A stretch of 64,000 bases of DNA from NCBI GenBank assembly GCA_963832785.1, contig CAWHVF010000005.1:1240001-1304000 (forward strand). Direction: 5' to 3'. Position numbers and translations under genes: made by a program. Of this stretch, positions 27,925 through 36,701 are shown piece by piece; the stretch's first letter is position 1, and each line of letters begins with the position of its first letter. The notes beneath the pieces are model-generated. The model worked only from the letters and a program-made list of their open reading frames with translations. It had not been told where the DNA came from and searched no databases. This DNA comes from CAWBRT01 sp963832785. GTDB lineage: Bacteria > Acidobacteriota > Terriglobia > Terriglobales > Acidobacteriaceae.

Positions 27925-29223
27925 CTAGCCGTTTGCTCCGGTCATCTTCAGACTATTACACCCATCCTGCGTCAGCACAGGTATACATTCGCCCGCATAA
28001 GGAATGCAAAGAATCCTCGGTTCTTTGTAGTAACTTAATGCGACCGCTGCCGCCTGGGCAAGCGAAGTAAAGCCCGTCATGAACATCTCTGCTAGTTCTT
28101 TAGGTTCAATCCCGGAAGTCACAACCAGCAAGCGGCCCTTTTTGCAAACCCGGGCAAACATATAAGCCTTGGTCACATACCCTTCGGTGGTATAGCCGTT
28201 TTGGTAGAAATTATCAATAAGCGCATCGATAGAGCCGGCGCTTTTCAACGTAGCTCCGAACTTGCCAACGCCCTTTCTACATTCCGCAATTAGCACGATT
28301 GTACCGCCGGGATTGACCACCTGTTCGGCTACAGAAACGGCCTTTTGAGCCTGATGCAAATCTATGTCCTTCGGGTATCCGCCGGGAGTCACAAAAATCA
28401 CATCGTAACCTGTCTTCAATTTGCGAATCCATGACTTCTCACAGATCTCGACTCCGCGCGCGTGGGCCTGCTCAAGATCGCCAGCGACCGCTTCCACCAC
28501 CTCGCCCCGATAATTCTTGACAACATTCACGATGAAATCGACACCGACGAGACGCGCGGCGGCAACTACTTCCTGGTGAAATACATTCCCCGGGATAATT
28601 CCTAGTACGGGGCCCTCGGGCTGAATCGGCAAAGCGTGGTAAGTCGCAATAGTCTTGATTCCGGCGATTCCCGGCACGACAGACTTCCTACCGCCGCTGA
28701 AGCCGGCCGATTGATGGGGGGTGATCAGCCCCGTGAGGATCTTCAACGATGACTTGGCGTACTGACTATTCACATAGACTGGTGAATGCCGCTCGGTCTC
28801 ACCAACGTATGTCACGGACTTATCATCGTAACAATTATGGGCAATGATCCTGAGCCGACGGAACCAGCGGCCGGCAATCTGTTCTAACTCCCCCCGAGCC
28901 GGTGGTTCGTGTTTTCCCAGGGCGACGATCACGGTAACGTTCGCGGGGTCAATGCCGGCTTCTGTCAATTCTTCCATGATAGCGGTCAACATAGCCTCGC
29001 TGGGTGCGGGCCGGGTAATGTCATTGACGACGATGGCGACTGAAGTCTTGCCCTCTGCCAACTTTTTCAACCGCTCACAGCCGATCGGTTGCGCTATAGC
29101 CTTACGAATCGCTTCCAAACCATCCGGAGCGGCAGCAACCAACTCGGGCGTAAGCACATCGGCTTCCCGCGGCAATTGAAGTTCGAGGAACTTATCGCCA
29201 AACGGAAATTTAACCATTTGCAT
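27925..29223 (-). CDS. LarA-family nickel-pincer hydroxyacid racemase/epimerase
   Basis: A 432-residue LarA-type enzyme. The DxTRP signature (D68-P72), H105 (GKHEP), H170 (TPHQSAGFSGG), K180 (GGRKSVVPG) and H196 (IATYHALPI) occur with the same spacing as H108, H174, K184 and H200 of Lactobacillus LarA, where K184 carries the nickel-pincer nucleotide. So a cofactor-dependent racemase or epimerase is expected. The cofactor-synthesis genes larB, larC and larE are not in the window. Start ATG 29223 has GGAGA five bases upstream. Neighbours are a lyase downstream and an MFS permease upstream, so the substrate is likely a hydroxy acid taken up from outside. Confidence 0.88.
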   Translation of the reverse strand: MQMVKFPFGDKFLELQLPREADVLTPELVAAAPDGLEAIRKAIAQPIGCERLKKLAEGKTSVAIVVNDITRPAPSEAMLTAIMEELTEAGIDPANVTVIVALGKHEPPARGELEQIAGRWFRRLRIIAHNCYDDKSVTYVGETERHSPVYVNSQYAKSSLKILTGLITPHQSAGFSGGRKSVVPGIAGIKTIATYHALPIQPEGPVLGIIPGNVFHQEVVAAARLVGVDFIVNVVKNYRGEVVEAVAGDLEQAHARGVEICEKSWIRKLKTGYDVIFVTPGGYPKDIDLHQAQKAVSVAEQVVNPGGTIVLIAECRKGVGKFGATLKSAGSIDALIDNFYQNGYTTEGYVTKAYMFARVCKKGRLLVVTSGIEPKELAEMFMTGFTSLAQAAAVALSYYKEPRILCIPYAGECIPVLTQDGCNSLKMTGANG

Positions 29224-29328
29224 GTTGTCTCCAATTCAATGTAGGCATTTAATTGAATCGCCAGATGCATCGATACCGACTTGTCTCCATGGCGCCATTG
29301 GCTGACGGTTACTTTTATTCCGCCATCT

Positions 29329-30660
29329 CTAAGATACCCTTGGAGATATGGGCTTGTTGTAATTGAGTGATCCGTAAATGATGCCGGCCACTGCCATTGC
29401 TGCAACGATAACGAACAAAGCACCGTCATAACCCCATCGCGTCTGGATGACCAAACCGGACAAGATAGGAGCGACAATCACAGCCAGTGCGCCCGACATC
29501 CCATTCAAAGCTGATACCGTACCCACCTGCCCTGGAGGAGCAAGCTCAGTGGTGATAGCCCAATTCTGCGCGCTGCTGATGGCCTTGATACCAAACGATG
29601 CCGTCAACCAGAAAACGGTCATCGAGACACTGGGAGTGACAACAGCCAGATACAGGCATGCGGCCGCTCCTAGCATGCTGACTAGCTGCCCAGTCCGCCG
29701 TACCATAGTTAGAGAAGCGCCATGCTGGAGCCACTTGTCCAGGCAACGAGCCCCGATCAGCTCTCCGCAAATGGCGGCAAGAAAGGGAAACATCGCCACT
29801 ATACCCATGCTCTTCAGGCTGAAACCCTTGGCGTGGACCAGATACGCAGGTATCCACAGATGAAAGACAGTGGAATAATACATGTACAAAAAGAAGCCGC
29901 CACACATGAAACCGATGCGCGGATAAGTTAGCAACCTGTACATGGGGATTTCTTTCGCCTTCACAACCGGCTCTGTACCCTCACTTCTCTGGCCCTGCCA
30001 GATATAGTCGAGTTCCTCCTTGCTGAGCTTGGGATGTTTTTCTGGATCGTAATAAAAGTGCCGCCACACAAATGCAAACACGATGGCCAACAAGCCTGTC
30101 ACTACAAACGAAGACCGCCAACCCCAATGTATGATGGCCCATACAACGAACGGAGGGGTTAAGCCGCTTCCTATATTGGAAGCGCAGTCAAATATGCCGA
30201 CCGCGGTCGTCCGCTCGTGTTTGGGGGTCCAGGCGGCCGCCGTGCGCGCGCAGGTAGGGAAGCCGGCAGACTCCGTGACTCCCAAAAGTAGCCGAACCGC
30301 GAAAAAGGAATAAAAGCCTGATACGGCCGCGGTAAATAAGGTTACCAAGCCCCATCCCAGGCAGGCGACGAACCCGATTATCTTGGGAGATTTTCGGTTG
30401 AGGAGATAGCCGACGGGCAACATGCAAATCAGGTACGTCCACCCGAATGCCGACATCAACACGCCCATGCGGGCTGGCGATAATCCGAATTCCTTCATTA
30501 ATGTCGGAACGGCAACCGCGATGTTGAAACGGTCGACATAATTGACTGCAATCATACCCGCCAGCAGCAACATGACTCCATAGCGGTAATTCGTCGCCGG
30601 AGCGGCTGCGAGGCGTGAGACTTCACGCGCTGAACTCGGTCCTGCTGCGCCATGGTTCAT
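29329..30660 (-). CDS. MFS permease, ACS type (MFS1)
   Basis: A 443-residue, 12-helix permease of the anion:cation symporter family, with IAVNYVDRFNIAVAVPTLMK in helix 1, the loop VGYLLNRKSPKIIGF and TRTAAAWTPKHERTTAVGIF-like conserved central elements. It is the closest homologue in the window of the permease at 44690; both share the N-terminal AREVSR segment. It is transcribed away from the fumarase genes and shares a 308-base divergent control region with them. It lies upstream of the LarA-like and lyase genes on the same strand. Confidence 0.88.
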   Translation of the reverse strand: MNHGAAGPSSAREVSRLAAAPATNYRYGVMLLLAGMIAVNYVDRFNIAVAVPTLMKEFGLSPARMGVLMSAFGWTYLICMLPVGYLLNRKSPKIIGFVACLGWGLVTLFTAAVSGFYSFFAVRLLLGVTESAGFPTCARTAAAWTPKHERTTAVGIFDCASNIGSGLTPPFVVWAIIHWGWRSSFVVTGLLAIVFAFVWRHFYYDPEKHPKLSKEELDYIWQGQRSEGTEPVVKAKEIPMYRLLTYPRIGFMCGGFFLYMYYSTVFHLWIPAYLVHAKGFSLKSMGIVAMFPFLAAICGELIGARCLDKWLQHGASLTMVRRTGQLVSMLGAAACLYLAVVTPSVSMTVFWLTASFGIKAISSAQNWAITTELAPPGQVGTVSALNGMSGALAVIVAPILSGLVIQTRWGYDGALFVIVAAMAVAGIIYGSLNYNKPISPRVS

Positions 30661-30853
30661 AATGATTACCTCTCACTTGATATGCCTAATGCCGGCCCTC
30701 TTCTGAAAACTGCCGCTTCGTTTACCAGCCCAAATTCGGTGGCCCATCTTTGCTTCCGCAGTCTGGTTTTCTTCCCTGCCAGGCCAATTTACTTCCTGCC
30801 GGCAGGCGACCCCCTAGCTGCGCCGGGCCAGCAGACGACGTGCAAAATAATTC

Positions 30854-30882
30854 TTGACACATAGAATGTTTCGCGATACATA
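30854..30882 (+). promoter_or_regulatory. Sigma-70-type promoter of the fumarase operon
   Basis: TTGACA at 30854-30859 matches the -35 consensus exactly. The -10 candidate TACATA (30877-30882) follows after a 17-base spacer; it matches only three of six consensus positions, so the exact -10 could be shifted by a few bases. The same elements are present in reverse at 51474-51446. Confidence 0.5.
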
Positions 30883-30898
30883 AATTACTATTTTCTCT

Positions 30899-30920
30899 AT
30901 ACGAAAATAAATTATCGCAT
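30899..30920. promoter_or_regulatory. Operator palindrome op1 (ATACGA-N10-TCGCAT)
   Basis: A 22-base inverted repeat with one mismatch in the arms lies between the promoter and the fumarase alpha start. The same architecture occurs at 44475-44496 (ATGCGA-N10-TCGCAT, arms perfect) and, as part of the duplication, at 51408-51429. A single IclR-type regulator in the cluster (46327) is the most likely ligand. IclR-family sites are often imperfect 12-22-base palindromes at repressor positions like this one. Confidence 0.5.
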
Positions 30921-30968
30921 TGCGGAAAGCAATAAGAAATTGTGCCGCAACCTGGAGGAGGTGGAGAT

Positions 30969-31880
30969 TTGCAGGGTTCACAACCGGAGATGCGACAAGC
31001 CGTCCGCCAGCTGGCCGACCAACTGCTCCTGAAGGCTGCCACGGACTTGCCGCAGAGTGTCACGGCGGCCTTGCGGCAAGCGCGACAACGGGAACCGCTG
31101 GAAATGGCCCAAGCCCAACTCGATACGATTCTGAAGAACATCGAGATGTCGCGAGCCAAGGGCAGCAGCATCTGTCAGGATCCAGGAATTATTTCCTTCG
31201 ACGTCACCGTCGGTTCCAAGTTTCCCCTCGATTTTGACCTGGCGGAAGTTCTGCGCGCGGCTACGGCCGAGGCCACGCGAGCCATCCCTTTACGGCAAAA
31301 TATCGTTCACCCGCTCACCAAAAAGAACACCACCACCAATACTGGCTACGATGTGCCGATCATCAACTACCAGTTGCTGTTCGGGAAGGATTTTCTGGAA
31401 ATCTGCGCCCAATTGCGAGGCGGCGGGTCGGCATTTCGTTCGTCCGTCTATTCGCTGGCGCCCACCACTCCCCGGGTGGAAGGGATCAAGAAGCTAGTCT
31501 TTGACCACGTAGTTATGGCTGGCGGAATACCCTGCCCGCCCACCGTTATCGGAGTGGGATTGGGTGGTAATCCGGACAATGCGATGAGCTTGGCGTTTAA
31601 GGCCTTGCGCAGGCTTCCGGTCGGCGCGGCTCATCCTGAGTCCGACATGGCGGAGTTGGAAAGCCAGCTTCTGAAAGCCATTAACTCGACGGGAATCGGG
31701 ACTATGGGTTTAGGGGGTGAGACGACGGCGCTGGCCGTCCATATCGAGTACTGTGGCAGTCATATTGCCACTCATCCGGTCGGCATTGCCTTCAGTTGCT
31801 GGGCCAACCGGTTCGCCACAGCCCGTATCGATTCGGCCGGCAAAATCGAATGGATTTCTCGCCACGGGGGCGCTCAATGA
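30969..31880 (+). CDS. Class I fumarase / tartrate dehydratase, alpha subunit
   Basis: About 303 residues with the three Fe-S cluster cysteines of the class: C69 (SSICQDPG), C189 (MAGGIPCPPT) and C262 (EYCGSHIATHP). The start is a TTG at 30969, decided by the strong ribosome-binding site GGAGGAGG six to seven bases upstream; the GTG at 30942 is weaker. It overlaps the beta-subunit gene by four bases (ATGA). The pair hydrates fumarate or dehydrates malate or tartrate using a labile 4Fe-4S cluster. An identical copy is encoded at 50448-51359. Confidence 0.9.
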   Translation: MQGSQPEMRQAVRQLADQLLLKAATDLPQSVTAALRQARQREPLEMAQAQLDTILKNIEMSRAKGSSICQDPGIISFDVTVGSKFPLDFDLAEVLRAATAEATRAIPLRQNIVHPLTKKNTTTNTGYDVPIINYQLLFGKDFLEICAQLRGGGSAFRSSVYSLAPTTPRVEGIKKLVFDHVVMAGGIPCPPTVIGVGLGGNPDNAMSLAFKALRRLPVGAAHPESDMAELESQLLKAINSTGIGTMGLGGETTALAVHIEYCGSHIATHPVGIAFSCWANRFATARIDSAGKIEWISRHGGAQ

Positions 31881-32581
31881 GCAACAAGGTCTATCACCTG
31901 ACTACACCAGTGACTAACGAACAGTCTGCCGCCTTGCGCACCGGCGACGTGGTCTATCTGAACGGCTCAGTCTTCACCATGCGCGATCGCGCCCATTTGC
32001 ATTTGTTTGCCCAGGCAGATGCCGGCGTGAAGGCGCCTTTCGATTTGCGGGGCGCCGCCGTCTGGCATTGCGGTCCGGTTTGCCGTCAGGTCGCTAACGG
32101 CGAGTGGGAAATTACGTCGATCGGTCCCACCACCAGCTATCGCCTCACCCGCGAAACTCCGCGCCTGTTAGCGGAGTTTGGCGTCAGGCTCATAGTCGGC
32201 AAGGGAGGCATGGGTTACGAGACAGTACAGGCCATGCGCCGTGAAGGGGCAGCTTTCCTGGCGGCCACCGGCGGCTGCGCCACCCTGCTTGCCCAGAGCG
32301 TAAAACGGGTCAATCACACTTACTGGCCCGAGCTGATGGGGTTACCGGAAGCGGTATGGGAACTAAACGTGGAGAACCTCGGTGCGTTGGTTGTCGCCAT
32401 CGATTCTACCGGCGCTACCTTATACGACGAGGTAATGAAGAGAGCTCAGAGCCGGCTGGCGGGGTGCTACCAGCAACTGGGAATTAAGGATCCGCAGTTT
32501 CGTTGTATTCATTGGCCGCCGACCTTGGCTGGAACCAAAGAAGTTCCGGCGAGTCTTCTGAAAACAGGCGGCGGGGAATGA
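31877..32581 (+). CDS. Class I fumarase / tartrate dehydratase, beta subunit
   Basis: A 234-residue beta subunit. The frame is open to 31796 but the real start is the ATG at 31877 overlapping the alpha stop. Seen are the conserved LRTGDVVYLNGSVFTMRDRA loop, the GPTTSYRL motif (substrate-binding loop), and GKGGMGYETVQAMRREGAAF with the catalytic KGGM, then GGCATLLAQ. The 50-residue tail is longer than in most class I beta subunits (usually ~185-200). Identical to the copy at 49747-50451. Confidence 0.9.
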   Translation: MSNKVYHLTTPVTNEQSAALRTGDVVYLNGSVFTMRDRAHLHLFAQADAGVKAPFDLRGAAVWHCGPVCRQVANGEWEITSIGPTTSYRLTRETPRLLAEFGVRLIVGKGGMGYETVQAMRREGAAFLAATGGCATLLAQSVKRVNHTYWPELMGLPEAVWELNVENLGALVVAIDSTGATLYDEVMKRAQSRLAGCYQQLGIKDPQFRCIHWPPTLAGTKEVPASLLKTGGGE

Positions 32582-32619
32582 GATGATTTCATCAACATGA
32601 GGCGCTAATCATCGTGGTT

Positions 32620-32640
32620 GGCGTGCCCGTTTAGCACGCC
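32620..32640. terminator. Weak hairpin after fumarase beta
   Basis: GGCGTGC-ccgttta-GCACGCC with a 7-base stem and 7-base loop, followed by TTCTAACG, lies 39 bases after the beta-subunit stop. There is no T-run, so it may attenuate rather than end transcription before prpD. The only base seen to differ between the two IR-A copies lies in this stem (32622), changing a G-C pair into a mismatch in the copy at 49706. Confidence 0.4.
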
Positions 32641-32722
32641 TTCTAACGAATAAAAAAGCTAACGATGAGGTGAAGTACCTGAGCCGGGTTGAGCCAATAC
32701 TCCCGGATAGAGGCAATGCCAA

Positions 32723-34111
32723 ATGACAATATCATCCTCTTTTGCCGAATGGGCGTGCCAGTTAGTGTATAGCGGCATACCGAAAGCTGCTGTTCGGAAC
32801 ACGAAAAGCGCGATCCTGGATACCGTGGCAGCCACGTTGGCCGGAGTGAATGAGCCGGTAAGTCAGAAACTCTTGACCCACCAAAGGAAAGAGCGGAGCG
32901 CAGGAGCCGCTACGCTAGTCGGCTCTAGCTATCGCTGCTCCGCCGCTTCCGCGGCATTGGTCAACGGTGCCATGGCGCATGCCCTGGATTACGATGACGT
33001 GCTCACAACCACCCGCTCCCATCCCAGTGCGGTGCTGGTACCGGCAGTGCTGGCTGTGGGAGAAACTCTAAAGAGTTCCGGCGCCGAAGTTATCACTGCT
33101 TATCTGGCCGGGCTTGAAGCTATAGACAAAATTGGATCCCTCGTCGCCTTTGCGCAATTTGCCAAGGGGTGGCATACCACAAGTACGCTGGGTGGACTGG
33201 GCGCCGCGGCAGGAGCAGGCACGCTGCTCAAATTATCGGAACAGCAAATGAGAATGGCTTTGGGGATAGCGGCCTCAATGGCCGGTGGCCTGCAAATAAA
33301 TTTTGGAACGATGACCAAGCCATTCCATGCCGGATGGGCAGCGCACGCCGGCGTCATAGCGGCTATGTTGGCTTCTGATGGTTTCACGGCTGCCGACGAC
33401 GTATTTTCCGGTAAATACAATTACCTGGACGCGCTGGCGCGGGACGCATCCCCCTTGTCGGCCCTGGGTTCATTTGGCGCCCCGTTTGCGGTGGTCTCTC
33501 CGGGGCTCCACGTAAAACGCTATCCATGCTGTTTTGCTACGCACCGTGCCCTGGATGCGGCTCTCAACATCAAGGCGCAGGTTCCAACTCTGGATGTAAA
33601 ACACATCCTGAGTGTCACTTGCATGGCTCCCGGGAAATCGTTCTCGTCACTAATAATTGATTCGCCAACCACCGGTTTGGAAGGCAAGTTCAGCATGCAA
33701 TATACGGTTTCCGTCGCACTGATCGACGGCCGAATCAATATCCATAGTTTCACGGACGAACTCGTGAATCGGCCAGAGGTGCGGGCCCTGATGCCCAAAG
33801 TACAAAAGGTGGAAGACCCCGCCCTACCAATTGTCGATCCGGATGGCACGGACCGGCGTTTCACCGAAGTCACGATCACCATGGTGAACGGCCACGTTTT
33901 TAAAAACAAGGTAGTTCGGCCAAAGGGCGCGGTGGATGTTCCTCTCAGCGATCAGGAGTTGGGAGAAAAGTTCATGGAATGCAGCACGGGTACTCTTCCT
34001 GCTGCCGACCAAACCATCGCACTGGATATGCTGCGGAATTTAGAGTCGGTGAAAGACATCTCTGGCCTGATGACCCATCTGCGAGTTAAAAGCCAAGCAG
34101 TCACCCTTTAA
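32723..34111 (+). CDS. MmgE/PrpD family protein (PrpD1)
   Basis: A 462-residue member of the MmgE/PrpD fold. It shows HALDYDDVLTTTRSHPSAVL, typical of the family, and the C-terminal KRYPCCFATHRALDAALNI signature. The family includes 2-methylcitrate dehydratase, cis-aconitate decarboxylase and iminodisuccinate epimerase, so the reaction is a proton abstraction on a di- or tricarboxylate but cannot be fixed. A second paralogue lies at 38148 and shares long identical DNA tracts. It follows the fumarase genes and precedes two SDR genes. Confidence 0.88.
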   Translation: MTISSSFAEWACQLVYSGIPKAAVRNTKSAILDTVAATLAGVNEPVSQKLLTHQRKERSAGAATLVGSSYRCSAASAALVNGAMAHALDYDDVLTTTRSHPSAVLVPAVLAVGETLKSSGAEVITAYLAGLEAIDKIGSLVAFAQFAKGWHTTSTLGGLGAAAGAGTLLKLSEQQMRMALGIAASMAGGLQINFGTMTKPFHAGWAAHAGVIAAMLASDGFTAADDVFSGKYNYLDALARDASPLSALGSFGAPFAVVSPGLHVKRYPCCFATHRALDAALNIKAQVPTLDVKHILSVTCMAPGKSFSSLIIDSPTTGLEGKFSMQYTVSVALIDGRINIHSFTDELVNRPEVRALMPKVQKVEDPALPIVDPDGTDRRFTEVTITMVNGHVFKNKVVRPKGAVDVPLSDQELGEKFMECSTGTLPAADQTIALDMLRNLESVKDISGLMTHLRVKSQAVTL

Positions 34112-34230
34112 ATAAACTGGTAACCCTGTTGTGTTCAGGCAGGTTGTTGTTAAGGCAGCGATCAGAATCGAAACTTACTTTGTGTTTACAGCTCACTGTT
34201 GGCAATTGTGGAAGGGAGGAAAAAGACTTC

Positions 34231-34998
34231 ATGGATTCCAGTGGACGAATCTGTATTGTAACCGGCGCCGCGAGTGGAATCGGAAAGGCTACCGCTGAAG
34301 CGCTCGCTAGAGACGGTGACATGGTTTGCCTTTGCGATATTGACCCAAAAGGATTAGCCGCCGCGGCTGAAAGCATCGTCGCAGAGGGCCACCTTGCTAA
34401 AGCTATGGTGTGCGACGTTACTTCCGCCAAACAAGTTGACGCTCTAGTAAAGGCGATAACCGATGAGTTCGGCCGCATTGACGTGTTAGTGAATTGTGCC
34501 GGTGGAAGCAAGGACTCTGTTCATCTGTTGGAAGTTACCGAAGAACAATATTACGCCACGATGAACCTCAATCTGAAGAGCGTCTTTCTCACGATGCGCG
34601 CAGTCATCCCGGTGATGCGCGCCGCCGGGAAGGGGACAATCGTCAACGTGGCCTCCCAGGCAGGGCGCAGGGGGAGTGAATTTGTTACCCCACACTATTC
34701 CACCGCCAAGGCGGGAGTGCTGGGACTGACTCGACATGCCGCTCGTGAGTTCGGCCCCTGCAATATTCGCATTAACGCGGTGGCCCCAGGGCGCTGCCTG
34801 AGCGGACCCCGCAATCGCGCCATTTGGGCGGAACGCGAGCGTTTGGGCATCGCCAAGAAGATGCTGGAAAGCATCGCTCTACGCCGGGCATCAGTGCCGG
34901 AAGAGCAAGCCGAAGTAATCCGGTTCTTGTGCTCCGACCGCTCCTCGTTTGTCGTTGGGGCAACAGTGGATGTTAATGGGGGAGAACTCTGCTTTTAG
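34231..34998 (+). CDS. Short-chain dehydrogenase/reductase (SDR1)
   Basis: A 255-residue classical SDR with the NAD(P)-binding motif TGAASGIGKA, NCAGGS, and the catalytic Ser plus YSTAK motif (VASQAGRRGSEFVTPHYSTAKAG abridged). An Asp at the end of strand 2 (CDIDPKG) suggests NAD preference. The start ATG 34231 has GGGAGGA about ten bases upstream. The next gene starts 33 bases later and encodes a paralogue with the same RRG loop and the same PGHC/PGRC segment. Confidence 0.85.
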   Translation: MDSSGRICIVTGAASGIGKATAEALARDGDMVCLCDIDPKGLAAAAESIVAEGHLAKAMVCDVTSAKQVDALVKAITDEFGRIDVLVNCAGGSKDSVHLLEVTEEQYYATMNLNLKSVFLTMRAVIPVMRAAGKGTIVNVASQAGRRGSEFVTPHYSTAKAGVLGLTRHAAREFGPCNIRINAVAPGRCLSGPRNRAIWAERERLGIAKKMLESIALRRASVPEEQAEVIRFLCSDRSSFVVGATVDVNGGELCF

Positions 34999-35031
34999 AC
35001 ACTCCCTTCCGGTTTGCTGGTAAGGAGGAAT

Positions 35032-35808
35032 ATGCCGAAATTAGATCAGAAAGTATGCCTGATTACCGGGGCAGCCAACGGAATCGGGAAAGCAATCGCC
35101 AAACAGTTTGCCCGGGAAGGAGCCATCCTCTGCCTGGAAGACATGGATGAGCAGCACCTGCGTGAAGTCCAAGCCGAAATAAAGACCATTAACGGCCAGG
35201 ACTGCTTGCTCTCAGTGGGCGACGCCACTAAGCTAAGCTTCATCGCGGAAACCATCGACAAAATCGACAAGACTTTTGGCCGTCTCGACGTGCTGGTCAA
35301 TGATGTTGGTGGAAGTCTGAACCATTCGATTCATCTCTTGGATATCAGCGAAGCCCAGTGGGATCAGCTGTTGGATGTAAATGTAAAGACCGCTTTTTTC
35401 CATTCGCAGTATGCCATCCGCTTGATGTTGCGCGCCGGCAAGGGAGTAATCGTGAACCTGGCCTCGCAGGCAGGACGGCGCGGCAACGAACACAGCCGTC
35501 CCCACTACAGCGCATCGAAGACTGCAATTATGGGCCTGACCAGACATATGGCAAGGGAGTTCGGCCCGCAAGGCATTCGGGTTAATGCTTCGGCGCCTGG
35601 TCACTGTATTAGCAGCGACCGGCTCCGTGCTATGTGGGAGGAGCGAGAGCGCCAAGGTACCGCGGCAGGTCTAGTCCAGGCTGTGGCATTGCGCCGGGTT
35701 TCCACCGTGGAAGAACAGGCCAAGGTGATCGTCTTCTTGGCAAGTGATGACTCCAGTTACATTACCGGAGCCGTTATCGATGTGGGTGGCGGCATCTTGT
35801 GTGCGTAG
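35032..35808 (+). CDS. Short-chain dehydrogenase/reductase (SDR2)
   Basis: A 258-residue SDR paralogous to SDR1: TGAANGIGKAIAKQ, the catalytic Ser loop ASQAGRRGNE, and YSASK. The usual NAG motif is altered to NDVGGS. The conserved Asp of LEDMDEQHL again suggests NAD. AAGGAGG stands seven bases before the ATG at 35032. The two SDRs are probably successive oxidoreductases or a dimer of related subunits in the cluster's pathway. Confidence 0.85.
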   Translation: MPKLDQKVCLITGAANGIGKAIAKQFAREGAILCLEDMDEQHLREVQAEIKTINGQDCLLSVGDATKLSFIAETIDKIDKTFGRLDVLVNDVGGSLNHSIHLLDISEAQWDQLLDVNVKTAFFHSQYAIRLMLRAGKGVIVNLASQAGRRGNEHSRPHYSASKTAIMGLTRHMAREFGPQGIRVNASAPGHCISSDRLRAMWEERERQGTAAGLVQAVALRRVSTVEEQAKVIVFLASDDSSYITGAVIDVGGGILCA

Positions 35809-35844
35809 ATAGACGAGCCGTCGATTATAGACGAGCCGTCGATT
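35809..35844. repeat. Perfect 18-base tandem duplication
   Basis: The sequence ATAGACGAGCCGTCGATT occurs twice back to back directly after the SDR2 stop codon. It does not form a strong hairpin. It is most likely a small replication-slippage duplication between SDR2 and the hydrolase gene. Confidence 0.7.
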
Positions 35845-35876
35845 AGTGTCAGTTGGGCGGAGGAAAGGAGCATTCT

Positions 35877-36602
35877 GTGGCAAAGGTAAAGACGGTGATG
35901 ATGGGATGCCCGATCGCCACGAACCGGGGGATGTTCGGAATTCCTACCATTGTACTGATCCAGGGCCGCTTCACTACGCTGTATGATGTCGGCCATTATT
36001 CGACCAGGCATCAATTGCTCGACGGGTTAAAGGAGCACGGCGTGGCGCCGGGCAAGATCGATAAAGTCATCCTCTCTCACCTGCATTGGGACCATGCGCT
36101 TTATATGGAATCCTTCCGCGGTGCTGAGATTATCGTCGCTTCCGACGAGTATGCCCAAGCCAGTGATGAGAAGCGGCGGGATACCGGGACTCCGCCTTTT
36201 ATGGTTGATATGCTGCGTTCCTATAAGGTGTGCTTGGTCCGGGGGGACGAGCAAATTGAGGACGGGGTGCAACTCATAAAGGCTCCTGGCCACACAGCCG
36301 GCATGTTGGCGGTCAAGGTGACGGATGGAACCGAGATGCATGTCATTGCGGGGGATGCGATTGCGCATGCCAGGTATTTGAAAACCGGCCATGAACGAGG
36401 TTGGTTCAATCAGAAGCTGGCCGAAGAGAACATGCACATGCTGGCTGGAATGGGCGGCGTCATATACCCAGCACACGACCGCCCTTTCCGCTATGACGTG
36501 GCTACCAAAACTGCCACGTATCTGCAGCCCTACAAGATGACGTTGACATGTCGTTTCCAGGCTTCTGGCGAGGCGACGACCATAGATCTATCTTCCTGCT
36601 GA
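35877..36602 (+). CDS. Metallo-beta-lactamase-fold hydrolase (lactonase-like)
   Basis: About 241 residues. The metal motif HLHWDHA (HxHxDH), the following His in APGHTAGMLAVKV, an Asp in IAGDAIA and a C-terminal HDRPF give the full zinc set. Homologous proteins include AHL and gamma-lactone hydrolases. The GTG at 35877 has GGAAAGGAGC seven bases upstream and is the best start. In this operon it could open a lactone made from the hydroxy-acid intermediates. No signal peptide, so cytoplasmic. Confidence 0.8.
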   Translation: MAKVKTVMMGCPIATNRGMFGIPTIVLIQGRFTTLYDVGHYSTRHQLLDGLKEHGVAPGKIDKVILSHLHWDHALYMESFRGAEIIVASDEYAQASDEKRRDTGTPPFMVDMLRSYKVCLVRGDEQIEDGVQLIKAPGHTAGMLAVKVTDGTEMHVIAGDAIAHARYLKTGHERGWFNQKLAEENMHMLAGMGGVIYPAHDRPFRYDVATKTATYLQPYKMTLTCRFQASGEATTIDLSSC

Positions 36603-36701
36603 CAGCACCGTGACGGGTGCTTGAGCAGATATGATGCGCAAAACGATTTGGTGCCTCGGATGACATAGCGAACGTTCAGACCTAAACAGGACGGTGTTGA
36701 T

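Larger units (their letters stand above)
30661..30968. promoter_or_regulatory. Divergent control region between MFS1 and fumarase genes
   Basis: This interval drives the minus-strand permease and the plus-strand fumarase/prpD operon. Toward the plus strand a TTGACA box (30854-30859) is followed after 17 bases by TACATA (30877-30882), then the palindrome ATACGA-N10-TCGCAT (30899-30920). Much of the interval is AT-rich. From base 30836 on, the sequence is repeated exactly in inverted form at 51492 downward. It has the layout of a repressed sigma-70 promoter. No riboswitch-like fold was recognised. Confidence 0.55.
30836..32726. repeat. Inverted repeat IR-A, left copy (1.89 kb)
   Basis: This block holds the promoter, both fumarase subunit genes and the first bases of prpD. 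It recurs in inverted orientation at 49602-51492; paired coordinates sum to 82328 along the whole block, so there are no indels. The encoded alpha and beta proteins are identical in both copies, and the noncoding part differs at one seen position (32622, G against A). Ends: CGACGTGC on the left, ATGA on the right. Confidence 0.93.

Noticed and set aside
32723..34111. Naming PrpD1 as 2-methylcitrate dehydratase (prpD)
   Set aside because: No prpB or prpC is present; the family is functionally broad, so only the family name is used.
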